Of a stretch of 64,000 bases of DNA, positions 37,241 to 46,998 are shown one piece after another. Below the pieces are notes generated by a model that saw only the letters and a list, made by a program, of their open reading frames with translations, did not search any database and was not told the DNA's origin. How positions within the stretch are numbered: position 1 is the first letter of the stretch; every line of letters starts with the position of its first letter. Both the position numbers and the translations under genes were made by a program. Source of the DNA: Acidiluteibacter ferrifornacis (GTDB lineage Bacteria > Bacteroidota > Bacteroidia > Flavobacteriales_E > Vicingaceae); assembly GCF_009909615.1 (NCBI RefSeq), contig NZ_WWNE01000006.1, positions 310,001 through 374,000 of the forward strand. The letters are read 5' to 3'.

Positions 37241-37489
37241 CTAGTCAGTCGGATTTTCTCTACTCAGGTCGTTTGCTAATTTTAGTATTGTCCGCTTCAA
37301 CTCTTCATTCTTCATTCTCAAGGTATCCAATTGAGTTTCATAAGAAGCTATTCTACCACTTAGGTCAATTATTTCCTGTTGACGATCATCAATTTCTGCA
37401 TGCAACTCACCTACTTGACTTTTTTGATAAAAAGAATAACCTGCCAAACCTAATGCAATCACTAACAAAGCAATGGATAAATATTTCAT
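37241..37489 (-). CDS. Small membrane-anchored coiled-coil protein
   Basis: 82 residues from the ATG at 37489 (a TTG at 37510 would overlap mutB). A single N-terminal helix (MKYLSIALLVIALGLAGYSFY) is followed by a heptad-patterned region (VGELHAEIDDRQQEIIDLSGRIASYETQLDTLRMKNEELKRTIL), i.e. a coiled coil. No homologue recognised. It lies 4 bp behind the large subunit of methylmalonyl-CoA mutase, so is probably on that transcript, but a functional link is not demonstrated. Confidence 0.6.
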   Translation of the reverse strand: MKYLSIALLVIALGLAGYSFYQKSQVGELHAEIDDRQQEIIDLSGRIASYETQLDTLRMKNEELKRTILKLANDLSRENPTD

Positions 37490-37493
37490 ACTT

Positions 37494-39635
37494 TTAAGAA
37501 TTAATTTCAATTAAAATGTTCAGTATTTCCTGCGCTGCCGCTGGAAGCTTTGTTCCAGGTCCAAAAATTCCTGCCACACCTTTCTCCCACAAGAAGTCAT
37601 AGTCTTGTTGCGGAATAACACCACCAACAATCACTAGAATATCTTCACGGCCAAGCTTTTTTAATTCCTCCATCACTTGAGGCACTAGTGTCTTATGCCC
37701 AGCTGCTAAAGAAGAAATCCCCAACAAATGAACATCGTTTTCCACCGCTTGTCTTGCTGCCTCAGCAGGCGTCTGGAAAAGTGGCCCAATGTCTACGTCA
37801 AAACCTATATCTGCGAAAGAAGTAGCAATCACTTTTGCTCCTCGATCGTGTCCATCTTGTCCCATTTTTGCCACCATAATTCGTGGTCTTCGTCCTTGCA
37901 TCTCCGCAAATTGATCTGCGAGTTGCTGTGCTTTTTCAAAATCTTTATCTCCCATTGCTTCTGTAGAATACACTCCTGATATAGAACTAATTCTTGCCTT
38001 ATATCGTCCAAAAACTTCTTCCAAAGCCGATGAAATCTCACCCAAAGTTGCTCTTTCTCGAGCCGCCTCTACAGCAAATTCCAACAAATTACCTTCCCCT
38101 GTTTTTGCGACCTCTGTTAATTTCGCCAATTTTTCCTTGACCACGGAGGCATTTCGATTTGCTTTAAGTTTTTCTAAACCAGCAATCTGTCCAAGTCGCA
38201 CTTTGGTGTTATCAATATCTAAAATTTCTATAGGCTCCTCCTGGCTAGGTGGGTATTTATTAACCCCAACGATAATTTCTTTACCTGCATCGATTCTAGC
38301 TTGACGCTTAGCTGCAGCCTCCTCTATTCGTTGCTTGGGTAGTCCTTCTTCGATGGCTTTTGCCATTCCTCCCAACTCTTCTACCTCAACAATGAGCTCC
38401 CACGCTCTATTCATCAACTCGTCTGTTAATTTTTCCACATAATAAGAACCTGCCCACGGATCTACACTTCTTGTAATATCCGTTTCTTCTTGAATATACA
38501 ATTGCGTATTTCTCGCAATTCGTGCTGAAAAATCGGTTGGTAAGGCAATGGCTTCATCTAGGGCATTTGTATGTAGTGATTGGGTTCCACCTAATGCTGC
38601 TGCCATCGCCTCTATACAGGTTCTTGCCACATTATTAAATGGGTCTTGCTCGGTCAAACTCCATCCTGAAGTTTGACAATGAGTCCTCAATGCCATCGAC
38701 TTAGCACTTTTCGGGTTAAACTCTTTCACTATTTTGGCCCACAGCATTCTTCCGGCTCTCATCTTGGCGATTTCCATAAAATGGTTCATTCCAATGGCCC
38801 AGAAAAACGAAAGCCTTGGCGCAAATGAATCAATGTCCATTCCTGCTTTTATCCCAGCCCTTAAGTACTCCATCCCATCTGCTAAAGTGTAAGCCAACTC
38901 GATATCGGCTGTAGCTCCTGCTTCTTGCATATGATACCCAGAAATACTAATGGAATTAAATTTGGGCATTTTTTGAGCAGTAAATTCAAAAATATCAGCT
39001 ATAATTTTCATGGATGGCTGAGGCGGATAAATGTAGGTATTCCGAACCATGAACTCTTTTAATATATCATTCTGAATGGTTCCCGACAGTTGGTCTAATG
39101 AAACTCCTTGCTCCTCTGCTGCAACAATGTAAAAAGCCAGAATTGGTAATACAGCGCCGTTCATTGTCATAGAAACTGACATTTTATCCAATGGAATTCC
39201 ATCAAACAAAACCTTCATATCCTCAATACTGTCAATTGCAACTCCTGCTTTACCAACATCCCCCACTACTCTTTCGTGGTCGGAATCATAACCTCTGTGA
39301 GTGGCTAAATCAAAAGCGACTGAAAGCCCCTTCTGACCTGCTGCTAAATTTCTTCTATAAAAAGCATTGGACTCCTCGGCCGTTGAAAAACCTGCATACT
39401 GCCTTACTGTCCACGGTCGCATTACATACATGGTAGAATATGGCCCGCGCTTAAACGGAGCCAAACCAGCTGCATAGTCCAAATGAGTTAAGGAAATGAT
39501 ATCCCTTGCCTGATAAAGTGGCTTTACTGCAATTTTTTCTAATGTATGCCAATCAGCACCTGCTACAACATTCTCTTGATGTTTATAACTCGAAACCAAT
39601 TGGTCGTATGAAATATCTTCTATTTTTATCTTCAT
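37494..39635 (-). CDS. mutB: Methylmalonyl-CoA mutase, large subunit
   Basis: Adenosylcobalamin-dependent interconversion of (R)-methylmalonyl-CoA and succinyl-CoA, used for propionate from odd-chain and branched-chain carbon. 713 residues. The TIM-barrel catalytic domain has the CoA/substrate segments [18 protein letters not shown] and the C-terminal B12-binding domain has DGHDRG (DxHxxG, His ligand to cobalt) followed by [14 protein letters not shown] and VGGVIPQQD. Follows mutA by 5 bp. No meaB chaperone or epimerase gene is in the window. Confidence 0.96.
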   Translation of the reverse strand: MKIKIEDISYDQLVSSYKHQENVVAGADWHTLEKIAVKPLYQARDIISLTHLDYAAGLAPFKRGPYSTMYVMRPWTVRQYAGFSTAEESNAFYRRNLAAGQKGLSVAFDLATHRGYDSDHERVVGDVGKAGVAIDSIEDMKVLFDGIPLDKMSVSMTMNGAVLPILAFYIVAAEEQGVSLDQLSGTIQNDILKEFMVRNTYIYPPQPSMKIIADIFEFTAQKMPKFNSISISGYHMQEAGATADIELAYTLADGMEYLRAGIKAGMDIDSFAPRLSFFWAIGMNHFMEIAKMRAGRMLWAKIVKEFNPKSAKSMALRTHCQTSGWSLTEQDPFNNVARTCIEAMAAALGGTQSLHTNALDEAIALPTDFSARIARNTQLYIQEETDITRSVDPWAGSYYVEKLTDELMNRAWELIVEVEELGGMAKAIEEGLPKQRIEEAAAKRQARIDAGKEIIVGVNKYPPSQEEPIEILDIDNTKVRLGQIAGLEKLKANRNASVVKEKLAKLTEVAKTGEGNLLEFAVEAARERATLGEISSALEEVFGRYKARISSISGVYSTEAMGDKDFEKAQQLADQFAEMQGRRPRIMVAKMGQDGHDRGAKVIATSFADIGFDVDIGPLFQTPAEAARQAVENDVHLLGISSLAAGHKTLVPQVMEELKKLGREDILVIVGGVIPQQDYDFLWEKGVAGIFGPGTKLPAAAQEILNILIEINS

Positions 39636-39640
39636 AATTT

Positions 39641-41008
39641 CTACTTTTCAAATGGTGTTGCCCATCGCACCTCATTCAGCGCTTTAAATTCAACGCTATT
39701 CACTGCTACTTCCTCTTTCAACTTTTGATTTCCCTTTTCTTCAGGCTGAAATTTATTGACCCCAATCATGACTTTAGATTGATTTTCCAACTCCTTTTGA
39801 ATGGCCAATTTATTATTCAAAATTTCCTCTTGTATAAAATTCGATTTCAATGCAGCCATATATCCACCTTTTGACTCAATTAGTTGGAAGATATCCCATC
39901 CTTTTTTTGCCAATTCATCACTCATTTGCTCAATGTAATATGAGCCCGCACCGGCATCTGCTACTTTTGCCAAGTGACCTTCCTCCTTGACTACAATTTG
40001 AATATTTCTAGCGATTCGTAGGGCAAAATCTGAAGACTCTTCTAATGCGATGTCATGAGGTAAAACATTTAAATAATTACATCCACCAATTACAGCAGAC
40101 ATAGAGGCAGTAGTGGCACGAAGCAAATTAGTATATGAATCTGCACCGGAGTATACGATGGAAGCTGTTTCTGCAAAAATAGTAGGCTCTACTTGATGCC
40201 CATATTGCTGGCATAAACCACTATACAAAAATCGAAAAGCTCTAATCTTTGCGATTTCTAAAAAATAGGATGTACCAAAAGAAAAAGAGAATGCAATGTT
40301 CTCCAATACTACAGAAATATCAATGCCTTGTTTCGTCAATTGATCGATATATTCGTTTAATTGTGATAAGGCAAATGCAATTTCTTGCGACTCGTTACCT
40401 CCTGCATTTTTCACTATTCTAGCATCAATATGAATCAATTTTAAATGAGTGCATTTATCTCCATAAATGCTAATGATCTCCGCAAAATTATCCAGTTCCT
40501 TTCCTTTTCCCATTTTGGAGGAAGCTGTTAAAGGTGAGAAATCGATCAATCCACGAATAGAATCAGGAGCGATTGCTTTCTCCTCTATTAGTTGGTCCAG
40601 TTGCTTAAGTGTATCAGTCGAAACTTCCCCATGTAGATTCAACGCAATTGCATCAATATACACTCCTTTTAAAAGCGCCGCTAAATCCGTAGAAGAGTTC
40701 AACGCTATACCGATTCCATCTAAACCCTTCGAAAGTGCATCTAAAATAGTAGCATTTTTGGCTTGATTGCCCGCAAAGTTTTGTTGAATGATCCAATCGT
40801 TGGATAAAAAACGAAATCGTTCAGGCTTCGCTATTTTTTTAAAATCGGATGAACGATAGTACGGCTGAAAAGTTAATTGATTTGCATCATTCCATTCTAA
40901 GGTTTCTGCAAAATCCTTTCCTTTTAAATCTTTTATGATGAGCTCTTTCCACTCTGCATCAGTGATGGATTTGAAATCCTGAGCAATATCCAATTCTTTT
41001 TGATTCAT
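39641..41008 (-). CDS. mutA: Methylmalonyl-CoA mutase, small subunit
   Basis: Non-catalytic partner of the mutase heterodimer. 455 residues: it retains the barrel-domain homology ([19 protein letters not shown] and NYLNVLPHD) but ends before a B12-binding domain, so it lacks DxHxxG, as expected for MutA (some homologues are longer). Starts the mutA-mutB-small-protein unit, with a candidate promoter 24 bp upstream. Confidence 0.93.
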   Translation of the reverse strand: MNQKELDIAQDFKSITDAEWKELIIKDLKGKDFAETLEWNDANQLTFQPYYRSSDFKKIAKPERFRFLSNDWIIQQNFAGNQAKNATILDALSKGLDGIGIALNSSTDLAALLKGVYIDAIALNLHGEVSTDTLKQLDQLIEEKAIAPDSIRGLIDFSPLTASSKMGKGKELDNFAEIISIYGDKCTHLKLIHIDARIVKNAGGNESQEIAFALSQLNEYIDQLTKQGIDISVVLENIAFSFSFGTSYFLEIAKIRAFRFLYSGLCQQYGHQVEPTIFAETASIVYSGADSYTNLLRATTASMSAVIGGCNYLNVLPHDIALEESSDFALRIARNIQIVVKEEGHLAKVADAGAGSYYIEQMSDELAKKGWDIFQLIESKGGYMAALKSNFIQEEILNNKLAIQKELENQSKVMIGVNKFQPEEKGNQKLKEEVAVNSVEFKALNEVRWATPFEK

Positions 41009-41031
41009 AAAGTTACTTTTGAAACGTTTTA

Positions 41032-41039
41032 CAAATTTA
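41032..41039 (-). promoter_or_regulatory. Candidate promoter -7 box of mutA-mutB
   Basis: Minus-strand TAAATTTG fits TAnnTTTG and lies 23 bp before the mutA start. The -33 element is weak. Confidence 0.4.
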
Positions 41040-41158
41040 TCATTCCTAACCAGAAAACACTACTACTTGGCATCGAATCTCAATTTTATTTCATTCTACA
41101 ATCTTGTATTGCCGTAGGTTTTGTAATTTAGAGCTTGTATTTATACTGACCAAACTTT

Positions 41159-43360
41159 ATGATTCCAATCGAACTTGAAGCTGAGAAAAAGGAGATCTTA
41201 AAAAGATATAAGCACCTCTTAAAAGTTAGCAAACTAAAAGACAACAAGGATAAAAAGCTGATTCGAAAGGCATTTGACACCGCCCTTGAAGCGCATAAGG
41301 ACATGCGTAGAAAGACTGGAGAACCCTACATCTACCACCCAATAGAAGTAGCACGAATTGTTGCAGAAGAGATTGGACTTGGAGCCACTTCGATTGTTTG
41401 TGCCCTTTTGCACGACACTGTAGAAGACACCGACATGACATTGGACGATGTCAAAAGAATGTTTGGCCCCAAAGCTGAGAAAATCATTGATGGACTGACC
41501 AAAATATCAGGGGTGGTAGACCACAATGTATCGCTACAAGCTGAGAATTTTAGAAAAATCTTATTGACCCTTTCTGATGATGTTAGAGTAATTTTAATCA
41601 AACTGGCTGATCGATTGCACAACATGCGAACTTTAGAGTCCATGCGGAGAGACAAGCAGTTAAAAATCGCATCAGAAACACTTTATCTTTTTGCTCCGCT
41701 TGCTCATCGATTAGGATTGTATAGCATAAAATCTGAGCTCGAAGATCTTTCTTTAAAATATACTGAGCCGGAAATTTATGAAGAAATAACCAGCAAGCTT
41801 AAAAAGACCAAAGCCGTTCGAACTCGTTTTGTCAATCAATTTTCATTACCAATTCAGAAAGCACTTCAAGAGCAAGGTTTTAATTTTGAAATAAAAGCTC
41901 GAACCAAATCGATCCATTCCATTTTTGACAAAATCAAAAATAAACATGTTTCTTTTGAAGAGATTTATGACATCTTCGCCATTAGAATTATCGTTGACTC
42001 CGCTCCTGAAAGGGAAAAAGCCGATTGTTGGAACATCTATTCCATAGTTACTGATTTCTACCAGCCAAGCCCAGACCGGCTAAGAGATTGGATTTCTACT
42101 CCTCGAGCAAATGGATACGAGTCTCTGCACACTACTGTGATGAGTCCAACAGGAAAGTGGGTAGAAGTGCAGATTCGCTCACAACGCATGGATGAAATCG
42201 CAGAAAAAGGATATGCAGCGCACTGGAAATACAAAGAAGGCGGAGAAGAATCTAATTTCGACACGTGGATCAATAAGATTAGAGAATTGTTAGAAAACCC
42301 AGAAAGCAATGCTATCGATTTCTTGGATGATTTTAAACTCAATCTATTTGCTGAAGAAATTTTTGTATTTACCCCTCAAGGTGATGTAAAAAGCTTACCA
42401 GTTGGCGCTACAGCCTTAGATTTCGCTTTTGAGATACATTCTCAAGTAGGAGAACGCTGTATTGGAGCGAAAGTAAATACCAAACTAGTACCGCTGAGTC
42501 ATGTTTTAAATAGCGGAGATCAAGTAGAAATCATCACATCCCGCAAGCAAAAACCAAATGAAAGTTGGTTAGATTATGTAATTACTGGTAAAGCAAAATC
42601 TAAAATACGCTCGGCACTCAAAGAAGACAAAAAACGAATTGCTGTTGATGGTAAAGCTACTTTAGAGAAGAAACTGAAGAAACTCAAGATTCCATTTACC
42701 AATGATATTATCAAAGACTTATTGAGCTTTTACCGATTGCCATCACCGTTGGAGTTGTATTATAAAATTGCCATCAACAAAGTAAAGTTGGGCAAGCTCG
42801 ATGAAGTGACCTACGAAGGCAGCAAACTAGTGTGGAATAAACCCGAACAAAAAATCAACACGAGCAAGCAGTTTGAAGAAGCACTTCGTTCCAAAGGTCA
42901 AGCTGATGAAATGCTAGTTATTGGTGAGGACATGGAGCATTTTGACTATAAAATTTCTCCCTGCTGTAATCCTATTCCGGGCGATGAAGTTTTTGGATTC
43001 ATTACTATCAGCGATGGCATAAAAATTCACAAGACCAACTGTCCAAATGCTGTTCAACTATTAAGCAATTACGCCTACAGAGTTGTAAAAGCAAGATGGA
43101 CCAGTCAAGAACAAATTGCATTTTTAGCAGGTATAAAAGTAACTGGAATTGATGATGTGGGAATTGTCAATAACATCACTAAACTTATTTCTATGGAACT
43201 GAACGTCAACATGCGTTCCATTAGTTTTGACAGCAACGATGGTATTTTTGAAGGAACTATTATGGTGTTTGTGCATGACACTCGCCACTTAACAGACCTC
43301 ATCAAAAAACTGAAAAATGTGAATGGAGTAATTAATATTTCTAGAATAGATACAGCATAA
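41159..43360 (+). CDS. Bifunctional (p)ppGpp synthetase/hydrolase (Rel/SpoT)
   Basis: 733 residues with the complete RSH layout: HD hydrolase (YHPIEVARIVAEE, ALLHDTVEDTD and KLADRLHNMRTL, metal ligands), synthetase (RANGYESLHTTVMSPTGKWVEVQIR, the GYESLH motif), TGS domain (EIFVFTPQGDVKSLPVGATALDFAFEIHS) and a C-terminal ACT domain (FLAGIKVTGIDDVGIVNNITKL) preceded by a zinc-finger-like CCNPIPGDE segment. The HD motifs are intact, so it should both make and degrade (p)ppGpp in response to starvation. It is monocistronic and ends at the bidirectional hairpin. Confidence 0.95.
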   Translation: MIPIELEAEKKEILKRYKHLLKVSKLKDNKDKKLIRKAFDTALEAHKDMRRKTGEPYIYHPIEVARIVAEEIGLGATSIVCALLHDTVEDTDMTLDDVKRMFGPKAEKIIDGLTKISGVVDHNVSLQAENFRKILLTLSDDVRVILIKLADRLHNMRTLESMRRDKQLKIASETLYLFAPLAHRLGLYSIKSELEDLSLKYTEPEIYEEITSKLKKTKAVRTRFVNQFSLPIQKALQEQGFNFEIKARTKSIHSIFDKIKNKHVSFEEIYDIFAIRIIVDSAPEREKADCWNIYSIVTDFYQPSPDRLRDWISTPRANGYESLHTTVMSPTGKWVEVQIRSQRMDEIAEKGYAAHWKYKEGGEESNFDTWINKIRELLENPESNAIDFLDDFKLNLFAEEIFVFTPQGDVKSLPVGATALDFAFEIHSQVGERCIGAKVNTKLVPLSHVLNSGDQVEIITSRKQKPNESWLDYVITGKAKSKIRSALKEDKKRIAVDGKATLEKKLKKLKIPFTNDIIKDLLSFYRLPSPLELYYKIAINKVKLGKLDEVTYEGSKLVWNKPEQKINTSKQFEEALRSKGQADEMLVIGEDMEHFDYKISPCCNPIPGDEVFGFITISDGIKIHKTNCPNAVQLLSNYAYRVVKARWTSQEQIAFLAGIKVTGIDDVGIVNNITKLISMELNVNMRSISFDSNDGIFEGTIMVFVHDTRHLTDLIKKLKNVNGVINISRIDTA

Positions 43361-43395
43361 AAAAAGAGAGCGTCACAAAAAATTGTGACGCTCTC
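43359..43395 (-). terminator. Terminator of the 43419 T9SS gene
   Basis: Perfect 13 bp stem GAGAGCGTCACAA (43366-43378) / 43383-43395 with a 4 nt loop. On the minus strand it is followed by a run of seven T (43359-43365); on the plus strand there is no T run, so it probably serves the minus-strand gene only. Confidence 0.85.
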
Positions 43396-43418
43396 CAATA
43401 AGACGCTTTATTACCAAT

Positions 43419-44618
43419 TTACTTCACAACAAAAGATTTAGAAGCAACTCCTTTATCAGAAACGATCTGTAAAAAATAAACTCCTTTTGGATATCCGTTT
43501 AAGTCTATTTGGCTTTTAAAGCCATTGATTACTTGTAATTCTTTACCCATTGTATTCACTACTTTTAATTGACTCACTTTATATTTTGATTGGTATTTCC
43601 AATCAATTTTAAGGAAATCATTGGTTGGGTTGGGGTAAATTTTAATTTCACCCAAGTTAACCTCATTCTTTTCGTTAAGACCTACCAAACCGCCTAAGTT
43701 GGTAGATTTGAAGATTACACCATTGTCACCAAACACAAATAACATCCTATTCGAATACATATAAACGCCTATAAATTTAGAATTAAAGCTCAATGTATCT
43801 TTAGTATAACTCATTCCTCCATTTATTGATTTACTTACAATGCCATTGGATCCATAATTAATAACCCCAAACATTTTTTGACTATTTATAAAAACTGGCC
43901 TAGTCAAGGAATTAATATTTCTGCTATAAAAATTTAGCCCTTTGTCGTAAGAAATATAATATGAGGAAGGAAAGCCTGAACTATATACAACAATCGTATC
44001 ACCGCCTTGATAATATCCTCCAGCACCATTTAGAGTTATAGGTGGATGAGTTATAGTATCCCAGCTTAAACCTTCATCCAAAGTGATATACACTTTGTCA
44101 AAACCAACGCCAATTACCACGCTATCATACACATTAAAAGCCTGAAATTCTGACTGTAAAATTGTTAATCTCCCATCCTTATACTCCAATGTTTTGCCAT
44201 CTCCTTGAATCCAAACTTTATCTCCAAAAGAAATCAAACCCAAATAACTCAACAAACTTTCTGTGGTTTGAATTATCCTATTTCCTTTGGTTGCAATTTG
44301 AAACAGCTGAAGCGCGTAAATCCTATTCCAAGAAGCACTTCCAGTATCTATGCGAGTAACAAATAGGCTGTCTTTATAAATTGCCAAACCTGAAAAAGCC
44401 CATAGATTGGTATCCTGGTAATACAACGTCCAATTTTCTCCAGCATCTGTAGATTTTAAAATTTTGTTTTCAGCAGTTGCATAACCAATCAAGCTGTCCT
44501 GAAAAATAATTGAACTAACCTGATCTTGAACTCCTGAATTAACTTGATGCCAATTGGGTTGGGCGCTTATTCCTGAAAAAGTAAAAATAGAGATTATCAT
44601 TAATGTTATTGTTTTCAT
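43419..44618 (-). CDS. T9SS sorting-domain protein with BNR/YCF48-like repeats
   Basis: 399 residues. A signal peptide (MKTITLMIISIFTFSGISAQ) is followed by repeats of the BNR/YCF48 type (NWHQVNSGVQDQVSSIIF, ILKSTDAGENWTLYYQDT, SYTKDTLSFNSKF) that usually form a beta propeller, and a type A C-terminal sorting domain (about 325-399) containing IKIYPNPTNDFLKI and ending in KGVASKSFVV. The protein is exported by T9SS. Function unknown. The start codon abuts ten copies of a 7 bp repeat in the 5' untranslated region, and a terminator follows the stop. Confidence 0.85.
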   Translation of the reverse strand: MKTITLMIISIFTFSGISAQPNWHQVNSGVQDQVSSIIFQDSLIGYATAENKILKSTDAGENWTLYYQDTNLWAFSGLAIYKDSLFVTRIDTGSASWNRIYALQLFQIATKGNRIIQTTESLLSYLGLISFGDKVWIQGDGKTLEYKDGRLTILQSEFQAFNVYDSVVIGVGFDKVYITLDEGLSWDTITHPPITLNGAGGYYQGGDTIVVYSSGFPSSYYISYDKGLNFYSRNINSLTRPVFINSQKMFGVINYGSNGIVSKSINGGMSYTKDTLSFNSKFIGVYMYSNRMLFVFGDNGVIFKSTNLGGLVGLNEKNEVNLGEIKIYPNPTNDFLKIDWKYQSKYKVSQLKVVNTMGKELQVINGFKSQIDLNGYPKGVYFLQIVSDKGVASKSFVVK

Positions 44619-44688
44619 AGTTTTTAGTTTTTAGTTTTTAGTTTTTAGTTTTTAGTTTTTAGTTTTTAGTTTTTAGTTTTTAGTTTTT
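44619..44688 (-). repeat. Ten tandem copies of AAAAACT directly upstream of a start codon
   Basis: 70 bp of the 7 bp unit AGTTTTT (plus strand) or AAAAACT (minus strand), ten exact copies, ending at the base next to the ATG of the 43419 gene. Between it and the next element nothing else is repeated. Tandem arrays of short units like this change length by slipped-strand mispairing. Confidence 0.9.
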
Positions 44689-44879
44689 AAAATAAGTTAT
44701 ATCACGACGCTTACTAACTAACAAGCAGACAATTAAAAACGAAATTTACAGAAAAAAAAATACCAACCTAATTTGTAAAAAATAAATTGGTGCACAATCT
44801 AAAGACACATCAATCAAGCGATTCGTTGTTTACTTGAAGCTTTAGCTTTAAAATAGTTATTTCCAATCTTCTTTGTCCA
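44689..44879. other. Intergenic stretch between heptamer array and terminator, nothing clear
   Basis: 191 bp of AT-rich sequence. It should hold the promoter of the 43419 gene, but no unambiguous -7 box was found: the best on the minus strand is TAAATTTC (one mismatch), about 125 bp upstream of the ATG. A 21-codon coding-looking stretch (minus strand, about 44814-44879) is not long enough to call. Confidence 0.5.
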
Positions 44880-44917
44880 TAAAAAAGAGCCCTTATTGAA
44901 AACTCAACAGGGCTCTA
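44880..44917 (-). terminator. Terminator of the 44941 T9SS gene
   Basis: Stem AGAGCCCT (44886-44893) / AGGGCTCT (44909-44916) with a further TTGA/TCAA pair inside, followed on the minus strand by six T. Confidence 0.8.
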
Positions 44918-44940
44918 CACTCTAACTAATTAAACTAAAT

Positions 44941-46227
44941 TTAGTGATTCACCACTACCTTCTCACTTTTTTGCTGCCCATTTGAGGTAACCGTTAAAAT
45001 GTATGTTCCATTCTCTAGCTGATGAATAGGAACCTTAATTTCATTAGCGTTTAAAGTCGATTGATTTTCAAAAACCACTTTTCCCGATAAATCGACAATT
45101 CGAATTTGATTAATGCGATTACCTTTTGTTGAAATGGTAATTTGATCTGAAGTTGGGTTGGGGTATATTTTAAAATTCGCAAAAGAAGAATGTTCGGCCA
45201 GCCCTACCCTTGTTTGATAATTATAATTATACCTTAAATCATCTGATTTAATTAACCAACCACTTGCATCGATAGATTCCTCTATTACTGACTGTAAAGT
45301 TCCATTTGGATTGTAATTAAATGAAAACCTAACTTGAGGGTAGTATTTCTGTTGAGATACATTGTAATTCGAACTAACGACTTCACTGAGTCCATTTGAG
45401 TTATATTTAAAAACTTTTCGCTTCGAAATTATTCCTGCAGGACTTTCAAATATAGTAGAATCTACTTGATTTGCTGAATTATAATAAGTAGTCAAACGCT
45501 CTAAATCTTCCCACATAGAAACTGACCACCTCTGCACAAGCTCTGACTTAGAATTATTAACGGTATCATAAGTGTAAATGAATTTTTGATAATTCATCCC
45601 CTGAGGGTTAGACCCAATTAGTAATTTACTAAACTTCTCCATCAATCGAGAATTTTCATATTTGTAGGTGATAATGGAATTCTGATCCCACGAAGAATTA
45701 CCTCTCATTAGAATCAAAGCAGTATCAACTTGATTACCAAAAAATTTTCGATTAAGTTTATTAAGTGCCACCCAGGAAGTATCTCCCCATGTGTAGTATA
45801 TATCTTCCACTACATTTCCATTTAAATCGTAGCTGTATTCCCACATCGATTCATTCTCTATGTTTCCAGAATCTAATAACTGTCTTGCCCTTTTCTTTAT
45901 TTGTCCAAGCACATTAAGCTCCTGAGTATAAACTACACTAGTAAAATATCGGCTATTTGCAGCATCCCAAGAGTAGGTTGTTTGATTATCATAACTATTG
46001 AAATAACTTCCATCATAAAGTATTGGTGCACGATACCACTGTGAAGTAAATATATTTAATAACCTTTCATCATCCTGATTCGTACTCCATAGATAACTCA
46101 CCGAGTCTTGTTTGACATATTGAGTACCATCATACTTTTCGACAGTATAACTTTTAATTTGATCTTGAGCTGTTGCTGTAAGGATTGTAAAGCTTCCAGC
46201 TAGAATGGTAGTGAGTAGTTTTTTCAT
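44941..46227 (-). CDS. T9SS sorting-domain protein with YD-like repeats
   Basis: 428 residues. Signal peptide MKKLLTTILAGSFTILTATAQ, then irregular repeats of the form 'YxYdxxGn...' (WEYSYDLNGNVVEDIYY, FKYNSNGLSEVVSSNY, FSFNYNPNGTLQSVIEES) that resemble RHS/YD-type beta-rich repeats, and a C-terminal type A sorting domain (about 352-428) with FKIYPNPTSDQITI and GTYILTVTSNGQQKSEKVVV. Surface-exported by T9SS; role unknown. Same strand as the 43419 gene but separated by its own terminator. Confidence 0.85.
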   Translation of the reverse strand: MKKLLTTILAGSFTILTATAQDQIKSYTVEKYDGTQYVKQDSVSYLWSTNQDDERLLNIFTSQWYRAPILYDGSYFNSYDNQTTYSWDAANSRYFTSVVYTQELNVLGQIKKRARQLLDSGNIENESMWEYSYDLNGNVVEDIYYTWGDTSWVALNKLNRKFFGNQVDTALILMRGNSSWDQNSIITYKYENSRLMEKFSKLLIGSNPQGMNYQKFIYTYDTVNNSKSELVQRWSVSMWEDLERLTTYYNSANQVDSTIFESPAGIISKRKVFKYNSNGLSEVVSSNYNVSQQKYYPQVRFSFNYNPNGTLQSVIEESIDASGWLIKSDDLRYNYNYQTRVGLAEHSSFANFKIYPNPTSDQITISTKGNRINQIRIVDLSGKVVFENQSTLNANEIKVPIHQLENGTYILTVTSNGQQKSEKVVVNH

Positions 46228-46484
46228 AGCAAATAGGGTTTAAAATTAGTCTATTGTTTTTAAGAGAGTTAAATATAAAAAAATAAATCCTTGATTCAAC
46301 AACTTTTAAAAAATTAAATTTCATTAACCCCCTTACCGACTGCATTTTACCCAACTCCGCTAACTACACCCCTTATCATTGCTCATTTTTATAGGGATTC
46401 GATTGGGAACCATCAGAAGTCAATTAATCCAATTTTCGTTAACAAACTGTTCAAAAATCAGTTTTCCCATCCTAATATAAAGCG

Positions 46485-46492
46485 TATCTTTG
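46485..46492 (+). promoter_or_regulatory. Promoter -7 box of fur
   Basis: TATCTTTG fits TAnnTTTG, 26 bp before the fur ATG; TTTTC near 46462 is a weak -33 match at suitable spacing. The rest of the 46228-46518 intergenic stretch shows nothing further. Confidence 0.5.
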
Positions 46493-46518
46493 AATCCTTA
46501 AAATTGCAAGCCGAAACT

Positions 46519-46995
46519 ATGGCCACCGAAGAAACAATAGAAAAAGTAAATCAAATCTTTGCTGCTTATTTAGAGAAGAATGGCCATCGGAAGACACCCG
46601 AACGATTCGCCATTCTGAACGAAATATACAATCAAAAAGGTCACTTTGATATTGAATCCTTGTACATTTCAATGAAAAACAAGAAGTATAGAGTGAGCCG
46701 AGCTACTTTATACAACACCATCGAACTGTTATTGGCTTGCAACTTAGTTCGAAAACATCAATTTGGAAATAACATTGCCCAGTTTGAACGCTCTTATGAG
46801 TTTAAACAACACGATCACTTAGTATGCACCCGATGCAACAAAGTGATAGAGTTTTGTGATCCAAGAATTCAAAATATTAAATCAACGGTTGGTGAAATTT
46901 TAGATTTTAAAATCTTACACCATTCTTTAAATCTTTATGGCATTTGCAGTTCATGCAGCGCCTTGGAAGATGCAAACGCACAAAAACAAGACTAA
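46519..46995 (+). CDS. fur: Fur family transcriptional regulator
   Basis: 158 residues from the ATG at 46519 (a TTG at 46504 in frame is less likely). N-terminal winged-helix DNA-binding part ([16 protein letters not shown] ... [21 protein letters not shown]) followed by a dimerisation domain with metal-binding residues: [11 protein letters not shown] (His and the first CxxC) and [13 protein letters not shown] (second CxxC). It may be Fur, Zur or PerR; the sequence does not settle which metal it senses. The STAS gene and purA follow on the same strand with short gaps. Confidence 0.88.
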   Translation: MATEETIEKVNQIFAAYLEKNGHRKTPERFAILNEIYNQKGHFDIESLYISMKNKKYRVSRATLYNTIELLLACNLVRKHQFGNNIAQFERSYEFKQHDHLVCTRCNKVIEFCDPRIQNIKSTVGEILDFKILHHSLNLYGICSSCSALEDANAQKQD

Positions 46996-46998
46996 TCG

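Noticed and set aside
41009-41158. B12 riboswitch upstream of mutA-mutB
   Set aside because: The 150 bp space is far too short for a cobalamin riboswitch, and no B12-box-like sequence is seen.
44619-44688. The repeat array considered as a CRISPR array
   Set aside because: The unit is 7 bp and there are no spacers; it is a simple tandem repeat.
44814-44879. Minus-strand open stretch of 21 codons (WTKKIGNNYFKAKASSKQRIA), possibly the end of a lost gene
   Set aside because: Too short to separate from chance, no start codon in frame and no recognisable family.
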